Of a stretch of DNA of 64,000 nucleotides, positions 27,577 to 35,966 are shown in pieces. The position numbers and the translations under genes are program-made. The notes below the pieces were generated by a model that worked only from the letters and a program-made list of their open reading frames with translations, was not told where the DNA came from and did not search any database. The stretch is from Treponema parvum (GTDB lineage Bacteria > Spirochaetota > Spirochaetia > Treponematales > Treponemataceae): NCBI RefSeq assembly GCF_017893945.1, contig NZ_CP054257.1:930001-994000 (forward strand), given 5' to 3'. The first letter of the stretch is position 1. Each line of letters starts with the position of its first letter.

Positions 27577-28647
27577 ATGAAATTTAAGGTCGGGGTTTTG
27601 CCGCTTGCAGCGGCAGTTATTTTTTCCGTTGTATATATTTTTGCCGCAGTATATCCGCTTTCTAAGGAATTGCAATTTATTCCCGAATGGACGGTTTCGG
27701 CAGTGCAAAATCCCGCCGCTTCGGAAACTAATAAAAAAGACGAAGGCCTTATCCCATTTAAAATAGGACAGACAGTAGGATATTTTACGGAAGACGGAAA
27801 GATTGCCATGTCCCAATCATTTCCCGTAAAGGCCGCCGTTTCGGAATATTATTATGCGCCGTACGGCTTGGGTGACACTTCAATTCAATTTTATTCTCCG
27901 GACGGAATTCCTAGAGGCGTCATAGGGGCGAGCGGGTTCCCTTTTATCGATGAAGACCGCTTATATCTTTTTTTGCCGGGAGGCGCGTCGTTCAGTCAAT
28001 ACGGAGCGGACGGGCAAAGGCTGTGGACGTATGAAGGGTTCGTACCGGTTACGGCTTTTTCATCGTCAAAATGCGGCTGTATCGCGGGATTTGCAGACGG
28101 TAAGATTATCGCTTTTTATCCCGACGGAACTCTCATGCAGGAATTTGTTCCCGGCGGAAGCAAGTATCCGGTAATCCTCGGCGCCGATATTTCTTATGAC
28201 GGCAAACTCTTCGCCTGTCTTTCAGGGCTTGAAAAACAGAGGATCGTTTTAGTCCGCACTGAAAAAAAACACGCGGTAATCACTTTTTTTAAATACATGG
28301 AAAAGGACAGAAACGTTCAATCCTTAGTCCGATTCAGTAAAGACGGAAAGTGGCTTTATTACGCGTCCTCCGAAGGCTTGGGAATAGTAAACTGCGAGGA
28401 TTTAAAAGACAGCGAAATTAAAATGAGCGGTTGGATTTCCGCCATAAAGGAAACGGACATACCCGGAACTTTTTTTGTGCTCACTAAAGATAAACGGTTG
28501 TGGACTGTTTATGCGGTTGAAAACTTTAAGAGCCTTACCGGAAAATTTTCTTTTGAAGCCGACTTTTCGTTCATACAAACGAGAAAAAACGATTTATTCA
28601 TAGGAAAGGATTTGAAAATTTCCAAGCTCAGGCTTGCAAGGGAATAG
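27577..28647 (+). CDS. Membrane-anchored beta-propeller-like protein, unknown
   Basis: The 356-residue product has an uncleaved signal anchor (VGVLPLAAAVIFSVVYIFAAV) and then repeated strands of propeller type, with DG turns about 40 residues apart (YFTEDGKIAMSQ, YSPDGIPRGVI, YGADGQRLWTY, FYPDGTLMQEF, ISYDGKLFACL, FSKDGKWLYYA). It resembles WD40 or PQQ-type propellers but lacks their exact signatures. I cannot name a partner. The start codon has no ribosome site. The M23-like gene follows on the same strand after a 231-base gap with a family-A leader. Confidence 0.65.
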   Translation: MKFKVGVLPLAAAVIFSVVYIFAAVYPLSKELQFIPEWTVSAVQNPAASETNKKDEGLIPFKIGQTVGYFTEDGKIAMSQSFPVKAAVSEYYYAPYGLGDTSIQFYSPDGIPRGVIGASGFPFIDEDRLYLFLPGGASFSQYGADGQRLWTYEGFVPVTAFSSSKCGCIAGFADGKIIAFYPDGTLMQEFVPGGSKYPVILGADISYDGKLFACLSGLEKQRIVLVRTEKKHAVITFFKYMEKDRNVQSLVRFSKDGKWLYYASSEGLGIVNCEDLKDSEIKMSGWISAIKETDIPGTFFVLTKDKRLWTVYAVENFKSLTGKFSFEADFSFIQTRKNDLFIGKDLKISKLRLARE

Positions 28648-28763
28648 CGCGGCGGTTTTTAGGTTCGCTGTGCAGTAAGAGCGCGTTTAAGCGTCGCCCA
28701 CCGCTTTGCGCCGTGTCGATTATCTTGCGCGGCGTCCGATAATGTCGCCGTTCAATTTAACTT

Positions 28764-28792
28764 CGAGTTTCGGACGAAGCCGAAACATCGCT
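28764..28792 (+). repeat. GCGAGTT...AACATCGC hairpin module
   Basis: CGAGTTTCGG..CCGAAACATCG folds as the module at 4912-4941. It lies just upstream of the family-A leader A2. Confidence 0.55.
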
Positions 28793-28801
28793 TATTAGCG
28801 T

Positions 28802-28871
28802 ATGCGCAAAAAGCGCACGAATTGCACTCAGTCGAAAATTGAAATTTTCTCCTTCGTGCAATTTTAAGGGA
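28802..28871 (+). promoter_or_regulatory. Family-A structured leader (copy A2) before the M23-like gene
   Basis: TGCGC-AAAAA-GCGCA hairpin, then AATTGCAC and GTGCAATT enclosing the inner GAAAATTGAAATTTTC hairpin, then TTTTAAGGG as ribosome site. The ATG follows at 28879. Its outer stem is fully paired, unlike A1 where one pair is lost. Confidence 0.7.
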
Positions 28872-28878
28872 AAGTTTT

Positions 28879-29778
28879 ATGAAACATTTAAAAAGATCAA
28901 GGATTTTACCGAAGATGCCGGCGGCCTTCGCCCTTGTTTTTCTTTTGTCTTCTGCATTGTGTTCCTACGCCTTTGACTGGCCGCAGGACGCCGTTCTATC
29001 CGATTCGTTTTATTCATATTTCGGGCAGCGCAGGGGAAACGCCGTCAGTTCGTCGCTGATATTTTCCGAATATTCAGAGGTAAAGGCCGCAGGCGACGGC
29101 AAAATTGCCGTGATAATTTTGGAACATGACGGCGACATGGGGTGGTTTGATTCCTCTTTAGGAAACGCCGTCATAATAAATCACGACGATAAGCTGATGA
29201 CCGTTTACGGCAACCTTGACGGCGAGGAATTTGCTATCGATCCGGGAAATGTAACTGAAGCTGCGGCCGGCATGCTGCTCGGCGCCAGCGGAAATTCAGG
29301 CTGGCAGCAAGGAAAATCTTGCTTGGAATTTCAGGTCATAGATCTTGAGCAGAACGCCGCCGTGAATCCCCGGCTTTTGATGCCGCACATCGGAAAGGAA
29401 CTTGAGCTTTTTGTAGGCAATATAAGCGCCGTAAATAAAAGCGGAAACAACTTTGCGATAAGAAGTCAGATGGCCATTCCTGCAGGACAGTATTCTTTTT
29501 ACAGGACAAGGCAAAAAACTACGATTCCCTACAAAACAAGCGTATTTATAAACGGCGCCGTTGTTGAAAAAATATCTTACGATCTTCTTAAACAGGACGA
29601 TATGCGTCTTTGCGTTCTAGGAAACAGGCCTTATTCTTCGGAAGAGATATATCCCGATAATGACAAACAGCTTTTGTCCGTGCTGACGCTGTCTTCCGGC
29701 AGAAATATTTTAACCGTAAGCGTAGCCGATATTCACGGCAATGAAAAAACTGCGGATTATGTGCTCTTCGTAAAATAA
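28879..29778 (+). CDS. M23-like (LytM) exported protein, probably without peptidase activity
   Basis: The 299-residue product has a signal peptide (AFALVFLLSSALCSYA) and an M23-like fold over residues 30-170: FYSYFGQRRGNAVSSSLIF, GDGKIAVIILEHDGDMGWFD, GNAVIINHDDKLMTVYGNLDG, SGNSGWQQGKSCLEFQVIDL. In active M23 enzymes zinc is bound by HxxxD and HxH; here the usual H-x-H-L and L-H-F-E positions read YGNL and LEFQV, and the first HxxxD is absent. It is thus probably a scaffold or activator like EnvC. An Ig-like C-terminal region follows (TTIPYKTSVFINGAVVEKIS). Confidence 0.8.
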   Translation: MKHLKRSRILPKMPAAFALVFLLSSALCSYAFDWPQDAVLSDSFYSYFGQRRGNAVSSSLIFSEYSEVKAAGDGKIAVIILEHDGDMGWFDSSLGNAVIINHDDKLMTVYGNLDGEEFAIDPGNVTEAAAGMLLGASGNSGWQQGKSCLEFQVIDLEQNAAVNPRLLMPHIGKELELFVGNISAVNKSGNNFAIRSQMAIPAGQYSFYRTRQKTTIPYKTSVFINGAVVEKISYDLLKQDDMRLCVLGNRPYSSEEIYPDNDKQLLSVLTLSSGRNILTVSVADIHGNEKTADYVLFVK

Positions 29779-29905
29779 ATGGTTTTATAACGCTGCATTG
29801 GCGATAAGCCTCCGCACCCTTCCAACCCTTGCCGCAGCCGCACTGGACGTGCGACCTATAGATGCTGCCCGAGCGGCATAAGAATTTCCGGAAGCTTTTG
29901 TGGTT

Positions 29906-31228
29906 TTAGCGATGCTTTTCGGAAAGGATTTTTTCTGCGGTCTCTTCTGCGCTGAGGTTTTCAAACTGTTCGCGCGTCGAAAGATCTTTGAGCGTCATTG
30001 TGCCGGACTTTGCGTTCTCGTCGTTTATGAGAATGCCCCACGGAATGTCTTTGGCCTGCGTAAGAGCGTACTGCTGCCCCATTTTCTTTTCATCGGGAAA
30101 AACTTCAACGTTTATCCCCTTGCTGCGGAAAAAAGCCGCAGTTTTTTGATATTCTATTGCAAGAGCTGCGTTGAGGCAGTAAATTTCCGCGTCGATATAA
30201 CTTTTTTTTGCGTCCGCAATGCCCAGCTGTTCAAGCCCCGCTATCAGACGGTCAAGTCCTATCGAGGCTCCTACTCCCGGAACTCTTTCTTTCATATAAA
30301 GGCTTGCAAGATTATCGTAGCGTCCGCCCGAACATACCGAACCTATCTGCGGCAGATCGGTCAAAAACGTTTCATAGACTATGCCCGTATAATAGTCAAG
30401 GCCGCGCGTTATCGACGTGTCCAGCGAAAAAGTTCCTTCGATACCTGCCGCCTTCATCATTAAATAAATGTCACTAAGCCTTTTTGTATCTTCGGCAGGA
30501 CCTCCTGCAAGGTCTTCAATAAAGGCGAGCGTGCTTTGGAAATCCGAAGAAAAAGAAACGTAATCGAGTATCAGTTCGGTTTTTTCTTTTGACGATGTTA
30601 TCTCTTCAATCTCTTTTTTTACCTGATCTTTCCCGACTTTCGAAAGTTTGTCGACTGTGCGAAGAATATCCTCGCTTCTGTCTTGGGCGCCTATTTTTGA
30701 AAGAAAGCGGTTGAATATTCCTCTGTGATTTATTTTTATAACGATCTTAGGCGCTCCGATTTTTTCAAATGCCGCCTTCATTACCGAAAGGATTTCAAAA
30801 TCTGAGGCCGCGCTGTCAGAGCCTACGGTATCTATGTCGCATTGCACGAATTCTCTGTAACGTCCGGCTTGAGGTTTTTCACCGCGCCAAACCTTCGCTA
30901 TGTGGTAGCGTTTAAAGGGAAAGTAAAGCTCCGCCCTGTGTTCCGCCACAAACCGCGCGAACGGTACTGTTAGATCGAAGCGCATAGCCACGTCGCGCCC
31001 GCCGTTGTCTTCAAAGCGAAAAACTTGCTTTTCCGTCTCTCCGTTGCTTTTTCGTAAAAGTATTTCTGTATATTCCAGAACGGGCGTGTCTATGGGAACA
31101 AAGCCGTAAGATCGGTAAACTTCCGTGATCTTTTCTATCAGAGAAGCCCTTTGAATTTCGGAAGCGGGAAGAAAATCGCGGAAGCCTTTTAAGATCCGCG
31201 GTTGAATTAAATTTTCCATGGATCTCAT
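29906..31228 (-). CDS. hisS: Histidyl-tRNA synthetase
   Basis: A class II synthetase of 440 residues: motif 1 (KGFRDFLP, PIDTPVLEYTEI), motif 2 (KVWRGEKPQAGRYREFVQCDIDTVG), the histidine-A peptide GLDYYTGIVYE and motif 3 (GVGASIGLDRLIAGL), with an anticodon-binding domain at the end. The start at 31228 or the ATG at 31219 (MENLIQPR) cannot be separated; neither has a good ribosome site. The 227 bases upstream hold no gene. Confidence 0.96.
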   Translation of the reverse strand: MRSMENLIQPRILKGFRDFLPASEIQRASLIEKITEVYRSYGFVPIDTPVLEYTEILLRKSNGETEKQVFRFEDNGGRDVAMRFDLTVPFARFVAEHRAELYFPFKRYHIAKVWRGEKPQAGRYREFVQCDIDTVGSDSAASDFEILSVMKAAFEKIGAPKIVIKINHRGIFNRFLSKIGAQDRSEDILRTVDKLSKVGKDQVKKEIEEITSSKEKTELILDYVSFSSDFQSTLAFIEDLAGGPAEDTKRLSDIYLMMKAAGIEGTFSLDTSITRGLDYYTGIVYETFLTDLPQIGSVCSGGRYDNLASLYMKERVPGVGASIGLDRLIAGLEQLGIADAKKSYIDAEIYCLNAALAIEYQKTAAFFRSKGINVEVFPDEKKMGQQYALTQAKDIPWGILINDENAKSGTMTLKDLSTREQFENLSAEETAEKILSEKHR

Positions 31229-31456
31229 ACTAGCTTAAATGCAATAAAAAAACAATTCGGTCGAATATCGAGTTTTGAAAAAATCTACTAGTAATGCTAT
31301 GCTTTCGGCGAGAACGTCGTTCGCTACGCTCACGGTGTATGCCGCGGTCGAGCTTTTTGAGAAGAATTCTGTACGCATAACGCTCGAAGCGTCACGCAGC
31401 CGGAACCTCGCCTCTGCGCAGTTTTATTCGTTTTCAAAACGCGCTGTTTCATGAGC

Positions 31457-32572
31457 CTATCGCGTAAGGAGGTCTTCCCACTGAACACCGCTTCCCGCGC
31501 CGACGTCCTTTGAAAGTCTTGCGCCTATCACAGTATCCAAAAATTCCGGGCTTATCCCCGGGCTAAGCACTTTTTCCGTTCTCAAAACGCCTATGTCTTT
31601 TTGCGATATACGGCTGCCTTTTTTCATTGAATCCATAAAGTGCAGGGATCGGTTCGTCCTGCCGTAATTTTTTTCTTCCGCCGGAGCCAGACGTTTTATT
31701 CCGTTGCCGACTATTTCGGCGATCATCTTTGCGTTATATTGTTCGGAAAGTTGGCTTATTATTTTTTGCCGCGCTATTTCCATTCCGTATCTGTTTACAG
31801 CCGCCTGACTTTGATGCACTGCGTGTACCATGAGCGCAAATTGTTCACTTTCCAACGCTACCGGATCGTCAAGGCCGTCGTCTTTTTTGCTTAAGGTTAT
31901 GTGCTTTTCAGTCATCACTCCGCCCATAGCAGCCGCCAGCGACGGAACCAAAATGGGGTCAATGCTGTGGTCGCTTATACCTGTGGGCACTCCGAAAATG
32001 CGCCGCAAAGACGAAAGAACTTTTACGTTGTATTCCGATTCAGGGGCAGGGTAGCTTGTTATGCAGTGCAATAGAACAAGGTTTTCCGTACCGAGGATGC
32101 AGAGGGCCTTTTCTATGTCGGCAATTTTTGAAACTCCGCTTGAAAGGATCACTTGGATCGGAGGGCGCCCTTCAAGTTTTTGCCGATCGCGGAATGCCGC
32201 CAGCGCTTTGAGCATGGGAAAATGGTTTAATTCCGGAGAAGCGATTTTTACCGCGTCGGGCGCGATCTCTAAAAGTTCTTCAAGGCTTTTCAGTCCGAAA
32301 GGCGAACATACGAATTTTACGCCGAGCGAATGTGCGAAATCTTTTGCGTCCTTATAAAAAGATGGCGGAACTTCCAGTTGTTTAAAGCGATCGTAAAGCC
32401 GTATACTCCCTCCCGGAAGGTCTACAAAGCCTGTATCGGGATGCAGTATTTCATCGGCATAAACCCATTGCAGTTTTACCGCGTCGGCTCCGCTCTGGAC
32501 GGCGGCTTTTATGAGCTGCTCGCATCTTTGTTTTGACCCCTTGTGGGAAGTCCCTATTTCCGCGACGATCAT
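31457..32572 (-). CDS. neuB: NeuB-type nonulosonic acid synthase
   Basis: The 371-residue product starts MIVAEIGTSHKGS, typical of sialic-acid-type synthases, and shows AVKLQWVYADE, FVCSPFGLKSLEELLE, VKIASPELNHFPML, VILSSGVSKI, LLHCITSYP, GISDHSIDP, GVMTEKHITL and a C-terminal SAF domain (NRSLHFMDSMKKGSRISQKD). The family condenses phosphoenolpyruvate with an N-acylated hexosamine to make neuraminic, legionaminic or pseudaminic acid. Which one cannot be told here. The start ATG at 32572 is preferred to a TTG two codons upstream. It follows the ferritin gene by 21 bases. Together with the MAF it suggests flagellin or surface glycosylation. Confidence 0.88.
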   Translation of the reverse strand: MIVAEIGTSHKGSKQRCEQLIKAAVQSGADAVKLQWVYADEILHPDTGFVDLPGGSIRLYDRFKQLEVPPSFYKDAKDFAHSLGVKFVCSPFGLKSLEELLEIAPDAVKIASPELNHFPMLKALAAFRDRQKLEGRPPIQVILSSGVSKIADIEKALCILGTENLVLLHCITSYPAPESEYNVKVLSSLRRIFGVPTGISDHSIDPILVPSLAAAMGGVMTEKHITLSKKDDGLDDPVALESEQFALMVHAVHQSQAAVNRYGMEIARQKIISQLSEQYNAKMIAEIVGNGIKRLAPAEEKNYGRTNRSLHFMDSMKKGSRISQKDIGVLRTEKVLSPGISPEFLDTVIGARLSKDVGAGSGVQWEDLLTR

Positions 32573-32593
32573 ACACAACGCTGCCGATTTAGA

Positions 32594-33103
32594 CTAAAGC
32601 ACTAAAGAAGGCGGAGAATACACTCTTGCTTTAAGTTCGCTGTTAAACATATATAAACTGCGGGAATCGTCGCCGAAAAGCTTCATGCGGGTGATAAGAT
32701 CGGAAGAATTTTTTTCTTCTTCGCCCTGTTCTTTTACAAACCAGTCCAAAAATTGAGTGGTACGGTAATCGTTTGCTTTTTGAGCCGCCGCGTATATATT
32801 GTTTATAAGACTTGTCACATATTTTTCATGTTCCAAGCCGGCTTCAAGCGGGTCGAGCAAGGTTTTAAAAGTCTTGTCAGGCTTTGCGATAGCTTTTAGA
32901 GTTACGCTTTCTCCGTTGTTGTGCAGATAGCGGTACATGAGGAGCGCATGATCCATTTCTTCTTTTGCCTGAATTTCATACCAGTTGGCAAAACCGTCCA
33001 AGCCCTTATCGTCGTAAAAACTCGCCATAGAAAGATACAGATACGCAGAATACATTTCTTTGTTGATCTGATCGTTCAACAGCGCCGCAACTTCTTTTTC
33101 CAT
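32594..33103 (-). CDS. ftn: Ferritin
   Basis: A non-haem ferritin of 169 residues. The ferroxidase ligands are visible in EKEVAALLNDQINKEMYSAY, NWYEIQAKEEMDHALLMYRY and EQGEEEKNSSDLI. It stores iron as a 24-mer and limits Fenton chemistry. GGAGGG precedes the ATG. A long leader (about 240 bases) from the promoter at 33350-33378 is predicted. Co-directional with neuB, but a functional link is not obvious. Confidence 0.95.
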   Translation of the reverse strand: MEKEVAALLNDQINKEMYSAYLYLSMASFYDDKGLDGFANWYEIQAKEEMDHALLMYRYLHNNGESVTLKAIAKPDKTFKTLLDPLEAGLEHEKYVTSLINNIYAAAQKANDYRTTQFLDWFVKEQGEEEKNSSDLITRMKLFGDDSRSLYMFNSELKARVYSPPSLVL

Positions 33104-33198
33104 AGAATCATCCCTCCGTAAATTTGCTGAAAATTAGCCCGAACTTCGAGTTCCTATATTTTATAATTTGGGCGGCTTTTGCAGTTTTCTATAGACTG

Positions 33199-33219
33199 CG
33201 AGTTTGCAAAGCAAACTCG
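33199..33219. repeat. CGAGTTTGC/GCAAACTCG hairpin
   Basis: A 9-bp perfect stem with a 3-base loop. The same arms form a hairpin at 60558-60580 and a long-range stem in the two family-B leaders. Confidence 0.6.
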
Positions 33220-33349
33220 TTGAGGTCAGCTTACTGACCGATGCTTTCCGGGGTTCCGCTAACGCTACATTGGCGGCAAGCCGCCAACGCGCCCCTCTGA
33301 TCCCTGTCGCGTTAATCTCGACATTAAGGCAATCAAATTCGATACAAAT

Positions 33350-33378
33350 ATTATACGCCGCAAACACGCTTAGTGCAA
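33350..33378 (-). promoter_or_regulatory. Promoter upstream of ferritin
   Basis: On the minus strand TTGCAC (33378-33373), 17 bases, TATAAT (33355-33350). Confidence 0.65.
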
Positions 33379-33536
33379 CGAATGAGCGCACATGGCGCGC
33401 TGTAACCCGCCGTCCGTACATGAGAACGGCATCCTTGTGAATACCGTTAAGCTGCTGGCGCACATAGACAATCGGGGCACACATCAAAACGGCAAAAACG
33501 GCGGCTGAATGCGCTCGGCTGTTTTTTGCGAACGGA

Positions 33537-35153
33537 CTACCGCTTGTTCCGTATGAGCTTTCCTGCGTTTTTTGTGATAATCTTATCGTCTTTTAACGCT
33601 ATCTTTCCGTTGACTATACAATACGAAAGCCCTGTGCACATGCGGGTGGGATTTTGGAACGTCGCATTATCCCTGAACTTCTTGGGATCGAAGATATTTA
33701 TGTCCGCATAATAACCTTCTTTTAAATACCCGCGGTTTTTGATGTTCATACGTTCTGCAGGCAGGCTTGTCATCTTTTTTATTCCTTCTTCAAGCGTAAA
33801 AAGGCGCCTTTCGTTTACGTATTCCCGGATGATTTTGGGAAAAGAACCGTACATGCGCGGATGCGGAGTATCCGTTTGCGCATAGATTGAGTCTGAAATT
33901 ACGATGGAGTAGGGAAGTTTTGCCACAGTGTCTATATCGTCTTGGCACATACTCATATTGATGATGGCGGTTTTGCCTTTTTCATCCGATAAAAGATAGG
34001 CCGCTAGAGCATAAGCATCCTTATAGCCGAATTTTTTTGCCGCCGTTACAACGTCGAGCCCTAAAAATTTTTTATTGTATTCGTTTTCTATGCCTGAAAT
34101 TATAATACGGTCCCAGCCGAGCGTTATACAAAAATTGTCCCAGTCGGAATATTCTATCGACGCCGCTTTTCTGAAGGCGTCAACTCCTTCTTCCGTTCCC
34201 AGCCTTTCAAGGGCGGCGTTCATGTTTCCGGCGATAAACGCAGGGGGAATCATGGTTGTAAGGGCGGTGGATCCTCCTTCGTACGGATAAAAATCGCACG
34301 TAACGTCCCGTCCGTTTTTTCTGGCTTCTTCTATAAGCGCTATGGCGCGGTGAATTTCCTTTTTCCAATTTTTCATTCCGCATGATTTGAAATGCGATAT
34401 TTCAAGGGCGCAGCCCGCCTTGCCGGTTATTTCGATAACCTCTTTGACGCTGTCAACCATGCTGTCGCCTTCTCCTCGTATGTGGCTTGTAAAAAGTCCG
34501 TGACGTTTACCCAGCGGTCTAAGCAGATCTACGAATTCTTCCTTTGTGCTGTAGCATTCCGGCATATACATTATCCCTGAAGAAATAGCCGGAGCGCCTT
34601 CTTCCAAAGCGTCTTCTATCATTCCTTGCGCCTTTTTCATCTCTTCTTTTGTATAAGGAGTATTTGAAAAGCCCTTTACGGCTATTTTTACGTTGCCTGT
34701 ACCGATCATCGCCATAAAGTTAAGCGGCAGCTCGATTTTTTCCAAGGCATTCATATAATCGCGGTATGTTTTTATCTCGGGAAAGGCTGGACCCAGTACG
34801 GGCGAGTCGAAGTCATAGGTTTCCTGCGCCGTTTTTTCGTCGGAGGATACGGGCGTCATTGAAATTCCGCAGTTACCGACTACCGTCGTAGTAATTCCTT
34901 GAGAAAGCATTACCGAGCCGTATAGTTTTTCTTTGTCGTTAAACGGCTTTATGTCGCAATGGCGGTGAATGTCGATAAAGCCCGGCGTAACGGCCATTCC
35001 TTTTGCGTCTATGACGGTTTTTGCATTTAAAAGACCGTCCTTTGATGCGGATATTTTAGAAATTTTATCGTTATCTATGAGAATATCGGCCGTGTAAGGC
35101 TTTTCGCCTGTTCCGTCAATGACCAATGCGTTTTTTATGAGTATATCGTTCAT
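33537..35153 (-). CDS. N-acyl-D-amino acid deacylase-type amidohydrolase
   Basis: The 538-residue product is a metal-dependent amidohydrolase: DILIKNALVIDGTG start, KGMAVTPGFIDIHRHCD metal site (H-R-H rather than the common H-S/T-H), GITTTVVGNCGIS as in D-aminoacylases, HIRGEGDSM, EISHFKSCG and a C-terminal beta sandwich (GYYADINIFDPKKF). The family removes acyl groups from N-acyl-D-amino acids; some members act on D-glutamate or dihydropyrimidines. Its first 38 bases overlap the end of the DauR-like regulator gene. A symporter and RidA nearby support an amino acid catabolic unit. The exact substrate is unknown. Confidence 0.85.
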   Translation of the reverse strand: MNDILIKNALVIDGTGEKPYTADILIDNDKISKISASKDGLLNAKTVIDAKGMAVTPGFIDIHRHCDIKPFNDKEKLYGSVMLSQGITTTVVGNCGISMTPVSSDEKTAQETYDFDSPVLGPAFPEIKTYRDYMNALEKIELPLNFMAMIGTGNVKIAVKGFSNTPYTKEEMKKAQGMIEDALEEGAPAISSGIMYMPECYSTKEEFVDLLRPLGKRHGLFTSHIRGEGDSMVDSVKEVIEITGKAGCALEISHFKSCGMKNWKKEIHRAIALIEEARKNGRDVTCDFYPYEGGSTALTTMIPPAFIAGNMNAALERLGTEEGVDAFRKAASIEYSDWDNFCITLGWDRIIISGIENEYNKKFLGLDVVTAAKKFGYKDAYALAAYLLSDEKGKTAIINMSMCQDDIDTVAKLPYSIVISDSIYAQTDTPHPRMYGSFPKIIREYVNERRLFTLEEGIKKMTSLPAERMNIKNRGYLKEGYYADINIFDPKKFRDNATFQNPTRMCTGLSYCIVNGKIALKDDKIITKNAGKLIRNKR

Positions 35154-35814
35154 TTTTCTTTTGTTCTCCTTTATACTTATTGATATAATTGTATATAGTA
35201 AAACGAGATAATGCTAAAAAATCCGCAACCGATTCTGCCGATTTTTTAACAAGAAATGCTCCTTGCTTGTCAAGATCGTTAACAAAAATGATCTTTTCTT
35301 CTTTTGTAAGGTCTTCAGCCTTTTTTCCGAATTTTTCCAGTTCTTTTTTCATCATTTCATTTAAAATCAGCTGTACGTTGCCTGAAAATATTTCGAAATT
35401 TTCATTTTTGTCGGATTTGTCAGCGTCCTGATGTGTAAAAAATGAAAGTTCGTTTTGCAGTTTAACCAAATCCGTGATATCAAAATTTATGCAGATGCTT
35501 CCCGCGATATTTTTATTGTCTTTGGAATAAATGTATTTGCTTGTCGAACGCAGTATTTTGCCGTCCTGAGTGGTGTTTATATAATTTGTCTGGTCTTGGG
35601 GAATCTTCGTTCCTCTTAAAAGCTCGAGCCCTGCGTTCGTCACACCGTCTCCAACTTTGCGCCCAGTCACATGGCCGTTATATATTGCTACGATCGTGTT
35701 ATCGTACGGACGAGTAAGATCGTGAAGAACTACTTCGCAGTTCGAACCGAACTGTTTTGCGATGCAGAAGCAAATTTCCGACAGTAATTTAAAATTCTCT
35801 TTTACATAACTCAT
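35116..35814 (-). CDS. DauR/YheO-like transcriptional regulator
   Basis: The product starts MSYVKENFKLLSEICFCIAK and has a YheO-like PAS domain (QFGSNCEVVLHDLTRPYDNTI, GHVTGRKVGDGVTNAGLELL, YINTTQDGKILRSTSKYIYS, IAGSICINFDIT) and a C-terminal helix-turn-helix (VADFLALSRFTIYNYINKYK), as in DauR, which controls D-arginine use in Pseudomonas. A D-amino-acid-related ligand is plausible given the neighbours. The ATG at 35814 lies three bases after the family-A leader A3, whose GGGAGG is 18 bases away, unusually far for a ribosome site; a TTG at 35850 is an alternative. Confidence 0.82.
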   Translation of the reverse strand: MSYVKENFKLLSEICFCIAKQFGSNCEVVLHDLTRPYDNTIVAIYNGHVTGRKVGDGVTNAGLELLRGTKIPQDQTNYINTTQDGKILRSTSKYIYSKDNKNIAGSICINFDITDLVKLQNELSFFTHQDADKSDKNENFEIFSGNVQLILNEMMKKELEKFGKKAEDLTKEEKIIFVNDLDKQGAFLVKKSAESVADFLALSRFTIYNYINKYKGEQKKNERYTHKKRIGH

Positions 35815-35817
35815 TTT

Positions 35818-35907
35818 AGTGGTCGAAGTTAAACCTCCCTTAAAATTCAACAGCCGAACAAAATGTCAATTTTGGAGGCTGTTGAATTAGTGCGCATTTT
35901 GCGCACA
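35818..35907 (-). promoter_or_regulatory. Family-A structured leader (copy A3) before the DauR-like gene
   Basis: On the minus strand: GTGCGCA-AAA-TGCGCAC hairpin, AATTCAACAGCC and GGCTGTTGAATT (12 perfect pairs) around an inner CAAAATTGACATTTTG hairpin, TTTTAAGGGAGG, then TTTAACTTCGACCACT. It lies between the symporter gene and the regulator gene. Confidence 0.75.
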
Positions 35908-35966
35908 GATAATTCTAAAGCAAGAGGGGGCTGAGCGGAAAGTCCCTCAAGTCCCCCTTGGCTTTT

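Larger units (their letters stand above)
33104..33536 (-). other. Long leader of ferritin with hairpins; no gene seen
   Basis: The stretch holds the ferritin promoter (33350-33378), a GGCGGC..GCCGCC hairpin near 33273-33286 and a CGAGTTTGC-AAA-GCAAACTCG hairpin at 33199-33219. An open frame of 108 codons on the minus strand overlaps the promoter, has no ribosome site and no recognised motif, so it is not called as a gene. Confidence 0.45.

Noticed and set aside
33161..33487. A 108-codon minus-strand frame before ferritin, first suspected as a transposase remnant
   Set aside because: No DDE or zinc motif could be matched, it overlaps a good promoter and has no ribosome site.
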